Origin: Adhaeribacter rhizoryzae
GTDB lineage: Bacteria > Bacteroidota > Bacteroidia > Cytophagales > Hymenobacteraceae
DNA: 64,000 nt
NCBI RefSeq assembly: GCF_008629685.1
Contig: NZ_VWSF01000006.1
Span: 1-64,000, forward strand
Direction of reading: 5' to 3'
The notes under the pieces were generated by a model. That model ran no database searches. It was not told the origin of the DNA and saw only the letters and a program-made list of their open reading frames with translations. The first letter of the stretch is position 1, and the number at the start of each line of letters is the position of its first letter. Below, piece after piece: positions 33,261 through 42,891 of the stretch. The position numbers were made by a program, and so were the translations under genes.

Positions 33261-34784
33261 TTATTCTGGCCTTTCGGGTTTCATTTGCGGAAAGAACAGC
33301 ACATCCTGAATAGAGTTGGAATTGGTCATGATCATGCTCAGGCGGTCGATGCCAATACCTAAACCGGCGGTAGGCGGCATGCCGTATTCTAAAGCCCGTA
33401 AAAAGTCTTCGTCCAACACCATGGCTTCGGTATCGCCGCGACGGCCCAGTTCCAGTTGCTCTTCAAAACGGGCGCGCTGGTCTATGGGATCATTTAATTC
33501 CGAGAAGGCGTTGCAAATTTCTTTGCCGTTACAGATTGCTTCAAACCGTTCAACCAAGCCTTCTTTACTGCGGTGGCGCTTGGCCAGCGGCGACATTTCT
33601 ACCGGATAATCGGTAATAAATGTGGGCTGAATAAGGTGTGGCTCGCACATTTCACCGAATATTTCGTCAATAATTTTGCCTTTGCCAATTTTCGGATCGA
33701 GGCGGATGCCCAATTTTTCAGCGGTATTGCGCAGTTCAGGCTCGTCCATCTCCGAAATATCTATTTTGGTAAAATGCTCGATGGCTTCGAACATGGTAAA
33801 GCGTTTCCAGGGGCGGGCAAAGTTAATTTTGTTTTCGCCTACCTGCACTTCGGTGGTGCCGTGTAAATCCAAGGCCACTTTTTCTACCATTTCTTCTACC
33901 AAATCCATCATCCAGTAATAATCTTTGTAGGCTACGTATAGTTCTACCTGGGTAAATTCGGGGTTATGGAAACGGCTCATGCCTTCGTTCCGGAAATCTT
34001 TCGCAAACTCGTACACGCCGTCAAAGCCCCCTACAATCAGGCGCTTCAGGTACAGTTCGTTCGCAATCCGCAGGTACAAAGTCATGTCCAGGGTATTGTG
34101 GTGCGTTTTAAACGGCCGGGCTGCCGCGCCACCGTATAAAGGCTGCAGAATAGGCGTTTCAACTTCTAAATAACCTTTGGCATTTAAAAACTGGCGCATG
34201 GAGTTGGTTAGCTGGGTGCGCTTCATAAAAGTTTCGCGCACCTGCGGGTTTACCACCAAATCTACGTACCGCTGGCGGTAACGCATTTCGGGGTCGGTAA
34301 AGGCATCGTAGGTAGTTTTGTTGCCCTGCTCATCTACGGTTTCTTTTACAATAGGCAAGGGCCGCAACGATTTGGTTAATAATTTAAGCTCCGTAACGTG
34401 TACCGATATTTCGCCAACCTGGGTAACAAAAGCATAGCCGCGGATACCAATAAAATCGCCGATATCCAGCATTTTTTTAAATACCTCGTTGTACAAAGCT
34501 TTATCGTCGCTGGGGGCAATATCGTCGCGCGAAACGTATATTTGAATGCGTCCGGTGCTATCCATCAGCTCGGCAAACGAGGCCTTACCCATAATGCGGC
34601 GGCTCATGAGGCGCCCTGCCAGGTAAACATCCTGGTATTCACCAGATTCGGGTTTAAAATTTTCTTTTATGTCTTTGGCAAAGGCCGATACGGGAAACAA
34701 CTCCGAAGGGTAGGGGTTAATGCCTTTACTCTGAAGTTGTTCGCGCTCGTGGCGCCTGCGTATTTCCTGTTCGCTTAATTGCAT
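33261..34784 (-). CDS. lysS: Lysine-tRNA ligase LysS (class II)
   Basis: A 507-residue class II synthetase that charges tRNA-Lys. The N-terminal OB-fold anticodon domain spans about 55-160 ([22 protein letters not shown]). Class II motif 2 is in [20 protein letters not shown], and motif 3 is in [12 protein letters not shown] near the C-terminus. Length matches the bacterial enzyme. It starts with ATG at 34784 and is monocistronic. Confidence 0.96.
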   Translation of the reverse strand: MQLSEQEIRRRHEREQLQSKGINPYPSELFPVSAFAKDIKENFKPESGEYQDVYLAGRLMSRRIMGKASFAELMDSTGRIQIYVSRDDIAPSDDKALYNEVFKKMLDIGDFIGIRGYAFVTQVGEISVHVTELKLLTKSLRPLPIVKETVDEQGNKTTYDAFTDPEMRYRQRYVDLVVNPQVRETFMKRTQLTNSMRQFLNAKGYLEVETPILQPLYGGAAARPFKTHHNTLDMTLYLRIANELYLKRLIVGGFDGVYEFAKDFRNEGMSRFHNPEFTQVELYVAYKDYYWMMDLVEEMVEKVALDLHGTTEVQVGENKINFARPWKRFTMFEAIEHFTKIDISEMDEPELRNTAEKLGIRLDPKIGKGKIIDEIFGEMCEPHLIQPTFITDYPVEMSPLAKRHRSKEGLVERFEAICNGKEICNAFSELNDPIDQRARFEEQLELGRRGDTEAMVLDEDFLRALEYGMPPTAGLGIGIDRLSMIMTNSNSIQDVLFFPQMKPERPE

Positions 34785-35176
34785 GCGGATTATTTTTTAT
34801 TTCTTTTGAGAAGCGCAAATTTCATAAATATTTTGCCAGTAATCTAACTTTTCGCGTAACTTCTCTTAACCCGAACCATTATAGCCGAATTTTATTACCG
34901 CAGCATGTAATATATAAATGAAAGAAATTAACCAATATTTTACCTGCCGTGTGCCTAATATATACTGGCGTTTACGGAGGACGCCAATTAATGTGATTTA
35001 TCTGATTAGCGTGATTTTAATTGCGTATTGCTGCGGTATTTTAATTAGTGAAGAAAAATAAACAGGCTAAATAACTGGTTTGTAAGGCTAAAAAACATTA
35101 TATTAGATAGAAATATTTAAAATTATACCTTTTTCCGGCAGTTCACGTTTATTGTGTAAACACCCCTGGAATTTGG
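34785..35176. other. Intergenic region with a possible small ORF
   Basis: These 392 bp are AT-rich and hold the upstream region of lysS and of the plus-strand gene at 35177. The only candidate gene is the 47-codon membrane ORF at 34918-35061, listed separately. Confidence 0.45.
34918..35061 (+). CDS. Possible small single-TM protein
   Basis: ATG at 34918 opens a 47-codon frame ending with TAA at 35059-35061. The product begins basic (MKEINQYFTCRVPNIYWRLR), followed by one hydrophobic helix (NVIYLISVILIAYCCGILI) and an acidic end SEEK. That layout is that of a small membrane protein. There is no Shine-Dalgarno sequence, and I recognise no family. A chance ORF is possible. Confidence 0.4.
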   Translation: MKEINQYFTCRVPNIYWRLRRTPINVIYLISVILIAYCCGILISEEK

Positions 35177-35644
35177 ATGAAGTGCGAGGTAACGCTGGTT
35201 TTTGAAGAACATGATGGAACGCTTAAGTGGCTATTTAATATTATTACTTACGCCCACCATATAAGTGAGCCGCGGGTGCAAAAAATGTTGGAGCCTATGC
35301 TGAAAGAGTTTTTGCACGCAAAGAGTTACCAGCAGTTAATTAAACTGGCACAGCAGCAAATATCAGAAGAAGAATTGGTGCAAAAACACCTCCGGAATGG
35401 CCTGATAAAATTTAACAGCCCTTTGGTTAAAGTACGGGACGCTAAAATAAAGGCCATGTGTTACATGATAGTACAGGCCGGTGCTATGCAGGCCGCCGCC
35501 GAAGGGGAAGAAGTACCGGATTATATTTTAAATCTTTTTCAGGGCCACGAACATATCCTGAACAGCATAAAAGAAGCAGTAACCGAAGCGCTGGTACTAT
35601 CCGGGGCTAAAGGCGTACAAATAGAAGAATTTAACAGTCAGTAA
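35177..35644 (+). CDS. Hypothetical protein (155 residues)
   Basis: Not recognised. The protein is predominantly helical, soluble, with no signal peptide: MKCEVTLVFEEHDGTLKWLF begins with a short beta strand. It is followed by helices such as EPRVQKMLEPMLKEFLHAKS and ISEEELVQKHLRNGLIKF. A small hairpin with T-tract (35689-35721) follows its stop, supporting a real transcript. Function unknown. Confidence 0.6.
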   Translation: MKCEVTLVFEEHDGTLKWLFNIITYAHHISEPRVQKMLEPMLKEFLHAKSYQQLIKLAQQQISEEELVQKHLRNGLIKFNSPLVKVRDAKIKAMCYMIVQAGAMQAAAEGEEVPDYILNLFQGHEHILNSIKEAVTEALVLSGAKGVQIEEFNSQ

Positions 35645-35688
35645 AAGTAGCTTTCCTTTTCTATACCACGACGAGAGAGACTAAGAGG

Positions 35689-35721
35689 CTATGAATATCA
35701 TTGCATATTCGTAGTCTTTTT
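35689..35721 (+). terminator. Terminator after the 155-residue protein gene
   Basis: Stem CTATGAATAT/ATATTCGTAG (one G-T pair), loop of 6 nt, followed by TTTTT on the plus strand. Confidence 0.55.
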
Positions 35722-35750
35722 GTTTATAGGGGCTTTACAATTTGGGTAGC

Positions 35751-35990
35751 TTAGTACATTGGTTTTATTAAGAAGGAATTTTCGAACGTAACTATTCTTT
35801 CTCCTACTTTGAGTTTAAAATCTAAACTATCAACCACAATTCTTGTTAAGCCTCCGTCTAAGGCTGAAGGAGAATTTATCTTCCTGATAATATTCCTAAG
35901 CGTAATAATAATTTTATCTTCTGGATTCTGCCTGATTGCCATATCTAATTCGGATAATAAATTGGCCTTGACGGCTTCAAAATCTTTCAT
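35751..35990 (-). CDS. Small hypothetical protein (79 residues)
   Basis: Not recognised. From ATG ending at 35990 the product is MKDFEAVKANLLSELDMAIR... with a helical start and a beta-rich end (TRIVVDSLDFKLKVGERIVTFENSFL). The frame stays open upstream without stop into the nicotinamidase gene, so the start is uncertain (TTG at 36002 also possible). It lies just downstream of pncA on the same strand. Confidence 0.45.
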   Translation of the reverse strand: MKDFEAVKANLLSELDMAIRQNPEDKIIITLRNIIRKINSPSALDGGLTRIVVDSLDFKLKVGERIVTFENSFLIKPMY

Positions 35991-36025
35991 GGAATTACCC
36001 AAACTTCTTATCTCTGAGTAATGAT

Positions 36026-36634
36026 CTATAATAAAGATTGGCTGTGAATTACCTGGCCACCTAAGTTTAATATATCGCTTTTAGCCTTTTCAAATTCGTC
36101 TGGATTAATAGATTTAATACCATCTTCAATCAGAAAAGTTTGAAATTCTAAAGCCAGTGCATCTTTAGCAGTATAGTAAACGCAATAATCGCCGGCTAAA
36201 CCCATAATATACACCTGGCTTACTTGTTTGCCGCGCAGATAATCGGCCAGGGCCGTAGTTTTCCGGTGGCCATTATCGAAAAAGCCGCTGTAACTATCTA
36301 TTTCGGAATCAGTTCCTTTCCGGAAAATAGCTTCTACTTTGTTTAGGTTCAGGACTTCGAAAAAGTTAGCGCCGGCGGTACCGTGCACACAATGGTCGGG
36401 CCACAACACTTGTTCCAGGCCATTTAAGTCTATTTTTTCGAATACTGTTTTACCCGCATGGTTAGAAGCAAAGCTCTTGTGGTGGGGCGGGTGCCAATCT
36501 TGGGTAGCCACCACCACATCAAAAAGCGGTTGCAACTGATTAGCCAGGGGCACTACTAAATCACCTTCGGGCACCGCCAAAGCGCCACCCGGAATAAAAT
36601 CGTTTTGAATATCTATAAGCAATAAAGCTCTCAT
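36026..36634 (-). CDS. pncA: Nicotinamidase/pyrazinamidase
   Basis: A 202-residue isochorismatase-fold hydrolase that converts nicotinamide to nicotinate in NAD salvage. The catalytic triad is visible: Asp8 in LLIDIQNDF, Lys in FRKGTDSE and Cys in GLAGDYCVYYTA. The metal site is in DWHPPHHKSFA. Length fits the PncA family. It has its own upstream region and no partner gene. Confidence 0.92.
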   Translation of the reverse strand: MRALLLIDIQNDFIPGGALAVPEGDLVVPLANQLQPLFDVVVATQDWHPPHHKSFASNHAGKTVFEKIDLNGLEQVLWPDHCVHGTAGANFFEVLNLNKVEAIFRKGTDSEIDSYSGFFDNGHRKTTALADYLRGKQVSQVYIMGLAGDYCVYYTAKDALALEFQTFLIEDGIKSINPDEFEKAKSDILNLGGQVIHSQSLL

Positions 36635-36855
36635 GCTCTTTTAAGGTAATATTTTGTGTTTCCAGGAAGAAAGTTGTGCTAAGTTACTTCTAAATTTAAC
36701 CTATGTGGTAATCTATTTATTGCGCCTGATTATTATGCAGCAAAGCCTTTAGTTAGCGTTTGAATGAGCGGTTATACTGCAGGTAATTTTAGAACGGAAA
36801 TAATAGTAAAAGGATTAGCCGGTAAGGCAAGAGTAGGCAGGCGTATAAAATAAAA

Positions 36856-36887
36856 AAGCATCGTTTTCTTAAGTGAAAACGATGCTT
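36856..36887 (-). terminator. Terminator after the 343-residue protein gene
   Basis: A perfect 13-bp stem AAGCATCGTTTTC/GAAAACGATGCTT with a 6-nt loop, followed by TTTTTT on the minus strand. Confidence 0.8.
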
Positions 36888-36910
36888 AGAACAATAGAAA
36901 GAAAATATAT

Positions 36911-37942
36911 TTAAGCTGCTGTGCTTAACTGGTAAGATTTACCTTCGCCAAATATTGGTTCAATGGTATCTTGCAAGCGGGCAGTCACAAAGCTATTATG
37001 CAGGTGTACAGGCAGCTCTTCCACAATTCGCTGATATTTTTCCAGGCCAATAGCTTGCGCCACGTAGCTCTCATGTATGCCATTCAGATAACTTACAATA
37101 TCTAACAACGATTCGTGGAATAATTTAAAGTCAATGTCGGCTTCTACAAACCGGTCAATTTCTTTGTGGCTCGACGAGATACGTAAGCGGCTAAGTAAGT
37201 CGAATAAGGTCGTATAGCCCATCCGCCAGGTTATCTGACTCCAATGCTGGGTGTTCCACTTCTCTAATACTTTGCCTGTTTTGGGGCTTCGCAAAGCCGT
37301 TTGGCTATTGTTTTGCACCTGGTTCCGGATCGTCTGCGCCCGCAGCTTTCGTGTAGTGCGTAAGAACTGGCCAATCTGCGCCTGAGCATCTATTCCCTTT
37401 TCCGGAATTTGCAGCGTAGGTTTATAGCCGGCCAACGGTAACCGGTGCATTGTAAAATCAGGGTAAGGCCCGGCCGCATAATACCCAACCGCTCGCGGAT
37501 AAGCATTGCGTACCACCAAGCGTCCTACTTCCCGGCTAATTAGTTCGGCACTATTGGTTTTAATATTCAGGGTATACAGAAAAGCCTGCAAACCGGCAAA
37601 AATGGTATAGTAAGCCTGCGGGAAAGTCCAGTGCAAAGCATGACGCAAATAATCTTCGCTGCCCAACTCTGCCGTAGCCCGCAAGGCATATTCGGTACTC
37701 CAACTAGTTAGCAATATTTTGCCGACAGCTTCCAAATCCTTTTCATCTAGGTTGGCGTGATGCTCCCGGAAGAAAGTAAGATTTTCTAAACTGTTGTCAT
37801 CGGTATGCTGAATATGGTAATTAATTGCAAAGAAGTAATTCAGAAATACCTGAGCCGGAATAGACTTGCGCCAGGTTTCTTCTGGCTTTATTTGCTCTTG
37901 GGCAAAGAGCGGAATTACGTTTTCGTTTGTCACCTTTTTCAT
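36911..37942 (-). CDS. Hypothetical protein (343 residues)
   Basis: I do not recognise this protein. It is soluble and mostly helical, without signal peptide or membrane helix. Conserved-looking parts are TEYALRATAELGSEDYLRHALHWTFPQAYYTIFAGLQAFLYTL (about 85-130), a basic linker (LRTTRKLRAQTIRNQVQ) and YTTLFDLLSRLRISSSHKEIDRFVEADIDF. It has its own terminator and a 533-bp gap upstream, so it is likely monocistronic and possibly accessory. Confidence 0.65.
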   Translation of the reverse strand: MKKVTNENVIPLFAQEQIKPEETWRKSIPAQVFLNYFFAINYHIQHTDDNSLENLTFFREHHANLDEKDLEAVGKILLTSWSTEYALRATAELGSEDYLRHALHWTFPQAYYTIFAGLQAFLYTLNIKTNSAELISREVGRLVVRNAYPRAVGYYAAGPYPDFTMHRLPLAGYKPTLQIPEKGIDAQAQIGQFLRTTRKLRAQTIRNQVQNNSQTALRSPKTGKVLEKWNTQHWSQITWRMGYTTLFDLLSRLRISSSHKEIDRFVEADIDFKLFHESLLDIVSYLNGIHESYVAQAIGLEKYQRIVEELPVHLHNSFVTARLQDTIEPIFGEGKSYQLSTAA

Positions 37943-38475
37943 ATTAAAGAAACAAAATATAGGTAGGGTTTAGTTGCAAATATATTTAGTATTTCGTACT
38001 AAAAATAAAAATAAATAGGCTGTAAAACAACATTTTAAGCATAATAATTATATGCTAATATTTTTAGTATTAAGAAATTTGGTGTTCTTCTAAGCGCGTA
38101 TTTACGCTATTTCTGGCTGTATAAGAAGGGGAAATATTACAAATCGGGTTAGGTACCTATTAAAAAACCAAAAATTTTAGCTTAGCTACGTTTATTTAAT
38201 TATAGCTACTTTGTGCAGAAATAATGTTAATAAGATATAATGCAATAATTACTGCTGGGTTGTAAGGGTTTGTGCTAAAACTTATTATTGGTAAATTTAA
38301 AATTATCTTTTCTTGTAGTATGTGTTTTAATGTGCTTATTTAGTGGTAAATAGTTGTAAAATATTGCTGATGGTTATTTATGGTAAAGAAAAAATATTTA
38401 AAAAATTATAATTTAATTGTGTAAATATGATTAATATTGCAGTACTTTAATTATTGAAAAATTAATATAGAGCGC
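37943..38475. other. Long AT-rich intergenic region upstream of the PorP/SprF gene
   Basis: These 533 bp between divergent genes are very AT-rich, with no coding sequence, strong hairpin or repeat that I can support. They must contain promoters of the two flanking genes. A weak -7-like TTAATATTGC lies about 40 bp before the porP-like ATG. Confidence 0.5.
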
Positions 38476-39390
38476 ATGCGCATTTTTACTCTACTTTCTT
38501 TACTTGTATTATCTTCTTTAACCAGCTTGCGCGCGCAGGAAATACCGGTTATTAAAATCAGAACTATAATACCGCAGCAATACCAGCACAATTTTGTTTT
38601 TTTTAATCCGGCATTTGCCGGCTCCGAGAATAAACGGGAAATTGGCATTACCGGACACAAATTATCGATGCAGGAGCCGGGTGGACCAACTAATGCTTTG
38701 GTTTATTATCATGCGCCATCGGGCGCCCGCGAATTGCAGACTGGTATTGGTGTAGTAGCTTCTTTAGAAAAGTTTAATCCTTATACCCGCGGCAGATTTG
38801 GGTTTGTTTATGCCCGTGGTTTACAGCTTACCAAAAATTTGAGGGTAGCGGGTGGCGTGCAGGTTAATGGCAAATTTTTGAATATTAGTTATGAAGATTA
38901 TCGCCGTTTAGATCCAAATGGGCAGAACTTAACTTCCGACGATAGTGATGTATGGCCGGATTTAGATGCCGGAATCTGGATTAATGCCCATCCTTTTTTT
39001 CTGGGTGGTTCTATTATGAACCTGATGAGCCGGACGTTTGAATTTAAGGGTGATGCTTCGCGTCAGGAAATGCGGGAAGCGCTGATTACGGGCGGTTTTA
39101 AGATTCGGTTTGGCGAGCATTTTAATTTAACGCCTTCGGTGTTGATGCAAAAAGGCCTGGATGCTGCTGATAAATCGGAATTAACTTATAATGCTACGGC
39201 GGTGCTGAAGTTTTTAGTTTTGGGCGCTTCTTACCGCGGCGAACATAATACCCAAATGCCCTGGTCTTTTAACGGCGGCTTAAATTTCGGCGAAAAGGTA
39301 TACTTAGTATTAGCCGCCTCTGTGCCCCAAAACACTTATAAGGAGTTCTATAAACACGAACTGGAAGCTAATTTGCGGGTGCGGTTTTAA
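38476..39390 (+). CDS. PorP/SprF family type IX secretion outer-membrane protein
   Basis: A 304-residue barrel protein. The signal peptide MRIFTLLSLLVLSSLTSLRA is followed by the family opener FFNPAFAGSENKREIGITGHK. Amphipathic strands with the GIGVVAS and RFGFVYARGL patterns continue to the C-terminal strand ending in VRF. PorP/SprF proteins are found only in Bacteroidota and are associated with the type IX secretion system and gliding. They often occur in many copies, each next to a cargo gene; no such cargo gene is adjacent here. Confidence 0.88.
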   Translation: MRIFTLLSLLVLSSLTSLRAQEIPVIKIRTIIPQQYQHNFVFFNPAFAGSENKREIGITGHKLSMQEPGGPTNALVYYHAPSGARELQTGIGVVASLEKFNPYTRGRFGFVYARGLQLTKNLRVAGGVQVNGKFLNISYEDYRRLDPNGQNLTSDDSDVWPDLDAGIWINAHPFFLGGSIMNLMSRTFEFKGDASRQEMREALITGGFKIRFGEHFNLTPSVLMQKGLDAADKSELTYNATAVLKFLVLGASYRGEHNTQMPWSFNGGLNFGEKVYLVLAASVPQNTYKEFYKHELEANLRVRF

Positions 39391-39801
39391 TTATTCCTAA
39401 AGGATGATCTTCAGTTATTTACTGCTTTTACGCAACAGCCAAAAATAAAAATTGGCGTAATCCTGGCCGGCTCATGCTGAGAATACAATATTCCGGCAGG
39501 AAATTATTTGGCTGCCTGCTGTATAGTTTCTTTCTGAATGACGAATGAGAACACCATGGCCTTCTAAATAATATGCGAGCAGATAGGGCTTAATATTATT
39601 TATTAAGCAGGACTTAAGACCGGTAATAATTAAGAAGGGTGCCCGCACTAAATATTAAGATTTTGTTTGGCGTTAACAGCACAATGAGTAAAGATTAGAT
39701 TTAAGATAATTACACTTTAATTTTAGCGTTAAGTTTGGTGATTAAAACAAAAAAGCCATCTGTTTAAACAGATGGCTTTTTTGTTTCTAAGAAGCAGTTT
39801 C
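39391..39801. other. Convergent intergenic region with a palindromic terminator
   Basis: These 411 bp separate two converging genes. The only structure is the 40-bp palindrome at 39746-39785. I see no gene. Confidence 0.5.
39746..39785. terminator. Bidirectional terminator (40-bp perfect palindrome)
   Basis: Two 20-nt halves are exact reverse complements (core AAAAGCCATCTGTTTAAACA), with T-tracts in both orientations. It can serve the porP-like gene (+) and the S41 protease gene (-). Confidence 0.85.
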
Positions 39802-41928
39802 TTATAACTGGTCTTTTACAATGGCTACAGCTTCGTGCACGTAAATATCTTTCTGAATATTCTTTGCAAACTTGTTATACCGGCCAACCTTAATGGTGTC
39901 GGATTTAGCTGTAGCTAAGTCGGTGGCCAGCGCCGAGGTTTTCAGGCTTGGCATTGATTTTTCTAAACTTTCGTAACGCTTGGTTTCTTCCCGGTTCTTT
40001 TTCAAATCGGCCCGGAAAGTAGCTAATTTTAAAGATTGCGAAGAAGCTTCAATGCGTTTTTTCATCCGTTCGGCCTGCTGGGTAACTTGCTTAAAGCTTT
40101 GGTTTGTAGCCAGGCGTTGTTGGCTTTTTGCTTTCAGCGATTGCATATTCCAGTTAGGCGTCCAGGGTTTAAAACGAGCTGGTTTAATTTCATCCCAAGG
40201 CAACGGATAATCCTGGTCTTTTTCGCCTTGCTCTAAATAGCTGTAAAAATCGGGCAAGGTAATATCCGGCGTAACACCGCGTAACTGGGTGGCGCCGCCA
40301 TTAATGCGGTAAAACTTCTGGGTGGTAAGTTTAAGCGAACCAAATGGTTTTAAAGCGCTGTACGGGCCACCTTGTAAAGCCTGATCCAAGTCGAATACCT
40401 GTTGTACGGTGCCTTTGCCATAAGTGGGGCTACCTACAATTACCGCGCGGTTATAATCCTGCAAAGCAGCAGCTACAATTTCGGAGGCCGAAGCACTAAA
40501 GGAGTTTACCATTACAACCAATGGGCCATCGAACTGCACGGCCGGATCTTTATCTTCCAGAACCTGCGGCTGCGAACCACTGGTTTCTACCTGAACAATC
40601 GGGCCCTGCGGAATAAATAATCCCGACATTTCTACGGCATCAGATAAGGAACCGCCACCATTGGTACGTAAATCCAGGATAATACCTTTGGCACCTTCGC
40701 GTTTTAGTTTCTCTACTTCTTTGCGTACGTCCTCGCCACTGTTGCGGCCACCAGAGCGTTTAAAGTCGGCGTAAAACTTAGGTAACCGAATATAACCTAC
40801 TTTGGCATCTTCGTTAATTAAGGCCGATTGCGCGTAAGTTTCTTCCAGAATTACTACTTCCCGGATAATCGGAACAATTTTTATAGTGCCGTCTGGTTTT
40901 TTAACGGTTAAACGTACTTCGGTGCCTTTTTTACCCCGAATCATTTTAATCGCATTATCCAGGCGCATACCTTCTACGCTTACCGGTTCCTGGTTGGCTT
41001 GAGCTACTTTTAATATAACGTCGCCGGCCTTTAATTCGCCCTGGCGGTAAGAAGCACTACCCGGTACAATTTCGGCTACTTTAATCTGTCCTTCGCGTTC
41101 CTGCAACGAAGCACCAATACCTTCTAACCGGCCGGTCATTTCAATATCGAAAGAAGCTTTATCTTCCGGCGCAAAATATTCGGTGTGCGGGTCGTAAGTG
41201 TTGGTAATGGCATTCATGTACAAAGAAAACTGGTCTTCTTTGGTTGCCTGGTTCTGACGACGGTAAAAATCATCGTAAGTTTTGGTTACTTTTTTGCGGG
41301 CTTCTTCTTCTAATTGGGCAAAGGTTTTGCCGGCCTCTTTAGCGTCGCCTCTTTCTTTAGCTTTTTCCTGAATATCCATCATTTCGGATAATTGCCCTAA
41401 AGTTTGATATTTCAGGTATTTGCGCCAGGCTTCTTTTAAAGCAGCTTTGTCTGTGGGCCGGGTAACTTTATCCGGGTCTGTTTCAATGGTTTCTTCTTTA
41501 TCAAAGTCGAAAGGCTTAGCTAATATTTCTTTGTAATAAGCTTCGGTTTCTTTTACCCGGTCGGTGTATAATTTACTGGCTTGTTCAAAGAAATCGTGCG
41601 TGCCTAATTTTACCTGGTCGTCGATAGCCAGCTGGTGTTTTTTTAAGGCGGTTACGTCGGCTTCCGTTAAAAATTTCTTGTTCACGTCCAGCCGCTTCAT
41701 GTAAAGATCAAAAACCTTTTTCGAGAAATTATCATCTACCTTCTCGGGCTGAAAATGCGCACTGTTCAGGCCTTGCATTACTACTTTTAATAACACCGTA
41801 TTTTTATCGACCGTGCCGGTGGGCGTATCAATAGCAAACGGTGATTTGTGCAGCTTAAGCGAAGCCAAAACGCCTACAGCTAACAACACAGTTATATAAA
41901 TTAATATTTTTGATCTATAGGAGAACAT
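39802..41928 (-). CDS. Carboxy-terminal processing peptidase (S41, Tsp/Prc type)
   Basis: A 708-residue periplasmic protease that trims C-termini. A signal or anchor helix (SKILIYITVLLAVGVLASL) is followed by the Prc N-terminal helical domain. The PDZ domain is visible at IEMTGRLEGIGASLQ..IVPGSASYRQGELKAGD, and the Ser/Lys active site is at VNSFSASASEIVAAALQD and GSPTYGKGTVQQ. The DUF3340 tail is rich in KKR helices (from about 590). Length is typical of Prc/Tsp. It may process envelope proteins or lipoproteins. Confidence 0.93.
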   Translation of the reverse strand: MFSYRSKILIYITVLLAVGVLASLKLHKSPFAIDTPTGTVDKNTVLLKVVMQGLNSAHFQPEKVDDNFSKKVFDLYMKRLDVNKKFLTEADVTALKKHQLAIDDQVKLGTHDFFEQASKLYTDRVKETEAYYKEILAKPFDFDKEETIETDPDKVTRPTDKAALKEAWRKYLKYQTLGQLSEMMDIQEKAKERGDAKEAGKTFAQLEEEARKKVTKTYDDFYRRQNQATKEDQFSLYMNAITNTYDPHTEYFAPEDKASFDIEMTGRLEGIGASLQEREGQIKVAEIVPGSASYRQGELKAGDVILKVAQANQEPVSVEGMRLDNAIKMIRGKKGTEVRLTVKKPDGTIKIVPIIREVVILEETYAQSALINEDAKVGYIRLPKFYADFKRSGGRNSGEDVRKEVEKLKREGAKGIILDLRTNGGGSLSDAVEMSGLFIPQGPIVQVETSGSQPQVLEDKDPAVQFDGPLVVMVNSFSASASEIVAAALQDYNRAVIVGSPTYGKGTVQQVFDLDQALQGGPYSALKPFGSLKLTTQKFYRINGGATQLRGVTPDITLPDFYSYLEQGEKDQDYPLPWDEIKPARFKPWTPNWNMQSLKAKSQQRLATNQSFKQVTQQAERMKKRIEASSQSLKLATFRADLKKNREETKRYESLEKSMPSLKTSALATDLATAKSDTIKVGRYNKFAKNIQKDIYVHEAVAIVKDQL

Positions 41929-42204
41929 ACTGTTAAAAAATTATAATTTGTGTTTAACTCTAATCAAAAGTAGTGCCTAATATTTAAACGGCATTTACCC
42001 AATAATGTACGGTAATTTTAGAAAGATGGGGGTATTTCCATCATTTTCTTATCGAATAAAATAAGTACTAATTTATAAGGCAAGCCCATAAATATAAATT
42101 TAGGTAATTGCCTGCAAATTAGCCTGGCGCAGCCGGTTACTCGTTTATTCCGGAGTAAGGTAGAAAAAAATATTTAGTTTATTTAGCTCCGGATTAGAAT
42201 AACT

Positions 42205-42891
42205 TTATTTCGATAACTGGAACGGAATAGATATTGTTTTATTTTGAGTAATTGGTGTTCCGGAACGCTGGGCTGGTACCCAAACCGGACCCTCTTTTAG
42301 TAAGCGCAAAGCTTCGGCATTTAGTTCCGGCGTTAAGCCCCGCACCACCCGTAAATTACTCAGGCTGCTATCGGGGTTAACGGTAAAACTAAGTACAACT
42401 TCGCCTGATATGCCAAGTTGGCGGGCTTGTGCCGGATAGCGGCTATTTTGCTGCAAATATTGCTGGTAAGCGGGTAGGCCGTTCAGGGGCTGCGCCGGCG
42501 TTAGGGTGGTTTCGGTTACAGCAGGGTTAGGCGTGCTACCCGGAGCTGCTTTTTTTGCCTGATACCACACCATTAATGCTGCCAGTAAAACTAAAAACAA
42601 AATGGCCGTAGTTAGCCCCCAGTTTTTTAAGTGCTGCAGTATGGTATTGGGGTGCCGGTGCACGGCACGGCTTTTCAGGTGGTAATTTATTTCGAAAAGC
42701 TGGCGTTCGGTTTGGGCTTTTGTAGAGGTACTTAGGCCATCCAGCGCATCGGCACAAAGGTTACATTCAAGTAAATGGCGTTCTACTTCGTGCCTTTCTT
42801 CGGGCAATAATTCATTATGCAAATATTGGTACATAATATCCGCCGACAAATGTTTATCTGGTAAAGCCGATACTGATAATTTATTATTCAT
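42205..42891 (-). CDS. Anti-sigma factor fused to a TonB C-terminal domain
   Basis: A 228-residue protein with three parts. The zinc-finger-like anti-sigma segment is HxxxCxxC in RHLLECNLCADALDGL (about 40-60). One transmembrane helix lies at about 93-113 (TAILFLVLLAALMVWY). A proline-rich linker follows, and then a TonB_C domain (GISGEVVLSFTVNPDSSL..VWVPAQRSG) faces the periplasm. It overlaps the sigma factor gene by 8 bp. The layout suggests a membrane regulator that could link TonB contact with outer-membrane receptors to the sigma factor. That link is inferred. Confidence 0.8.
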   Translation of the reverse strand: MNNKLSVSALPDKHLSADIMYQYLHNELLPEERHEVERHLLECNLCADALDGLSTSTKAQTERQLFEINYHLKSRAVHRHPNTILQHLKNWGLTTAILFLVLLAALMVWYQAKKAAPGSTPNPAVTETTLTPAQPLNGLPAYQQYLQQNSRYPAQARQLGISGEVVLSFTVNPDSSLSNLRVVRGLTPELNAEALRLLKEGPVWVPAQRSGTPITQNKTISIPFQLSK

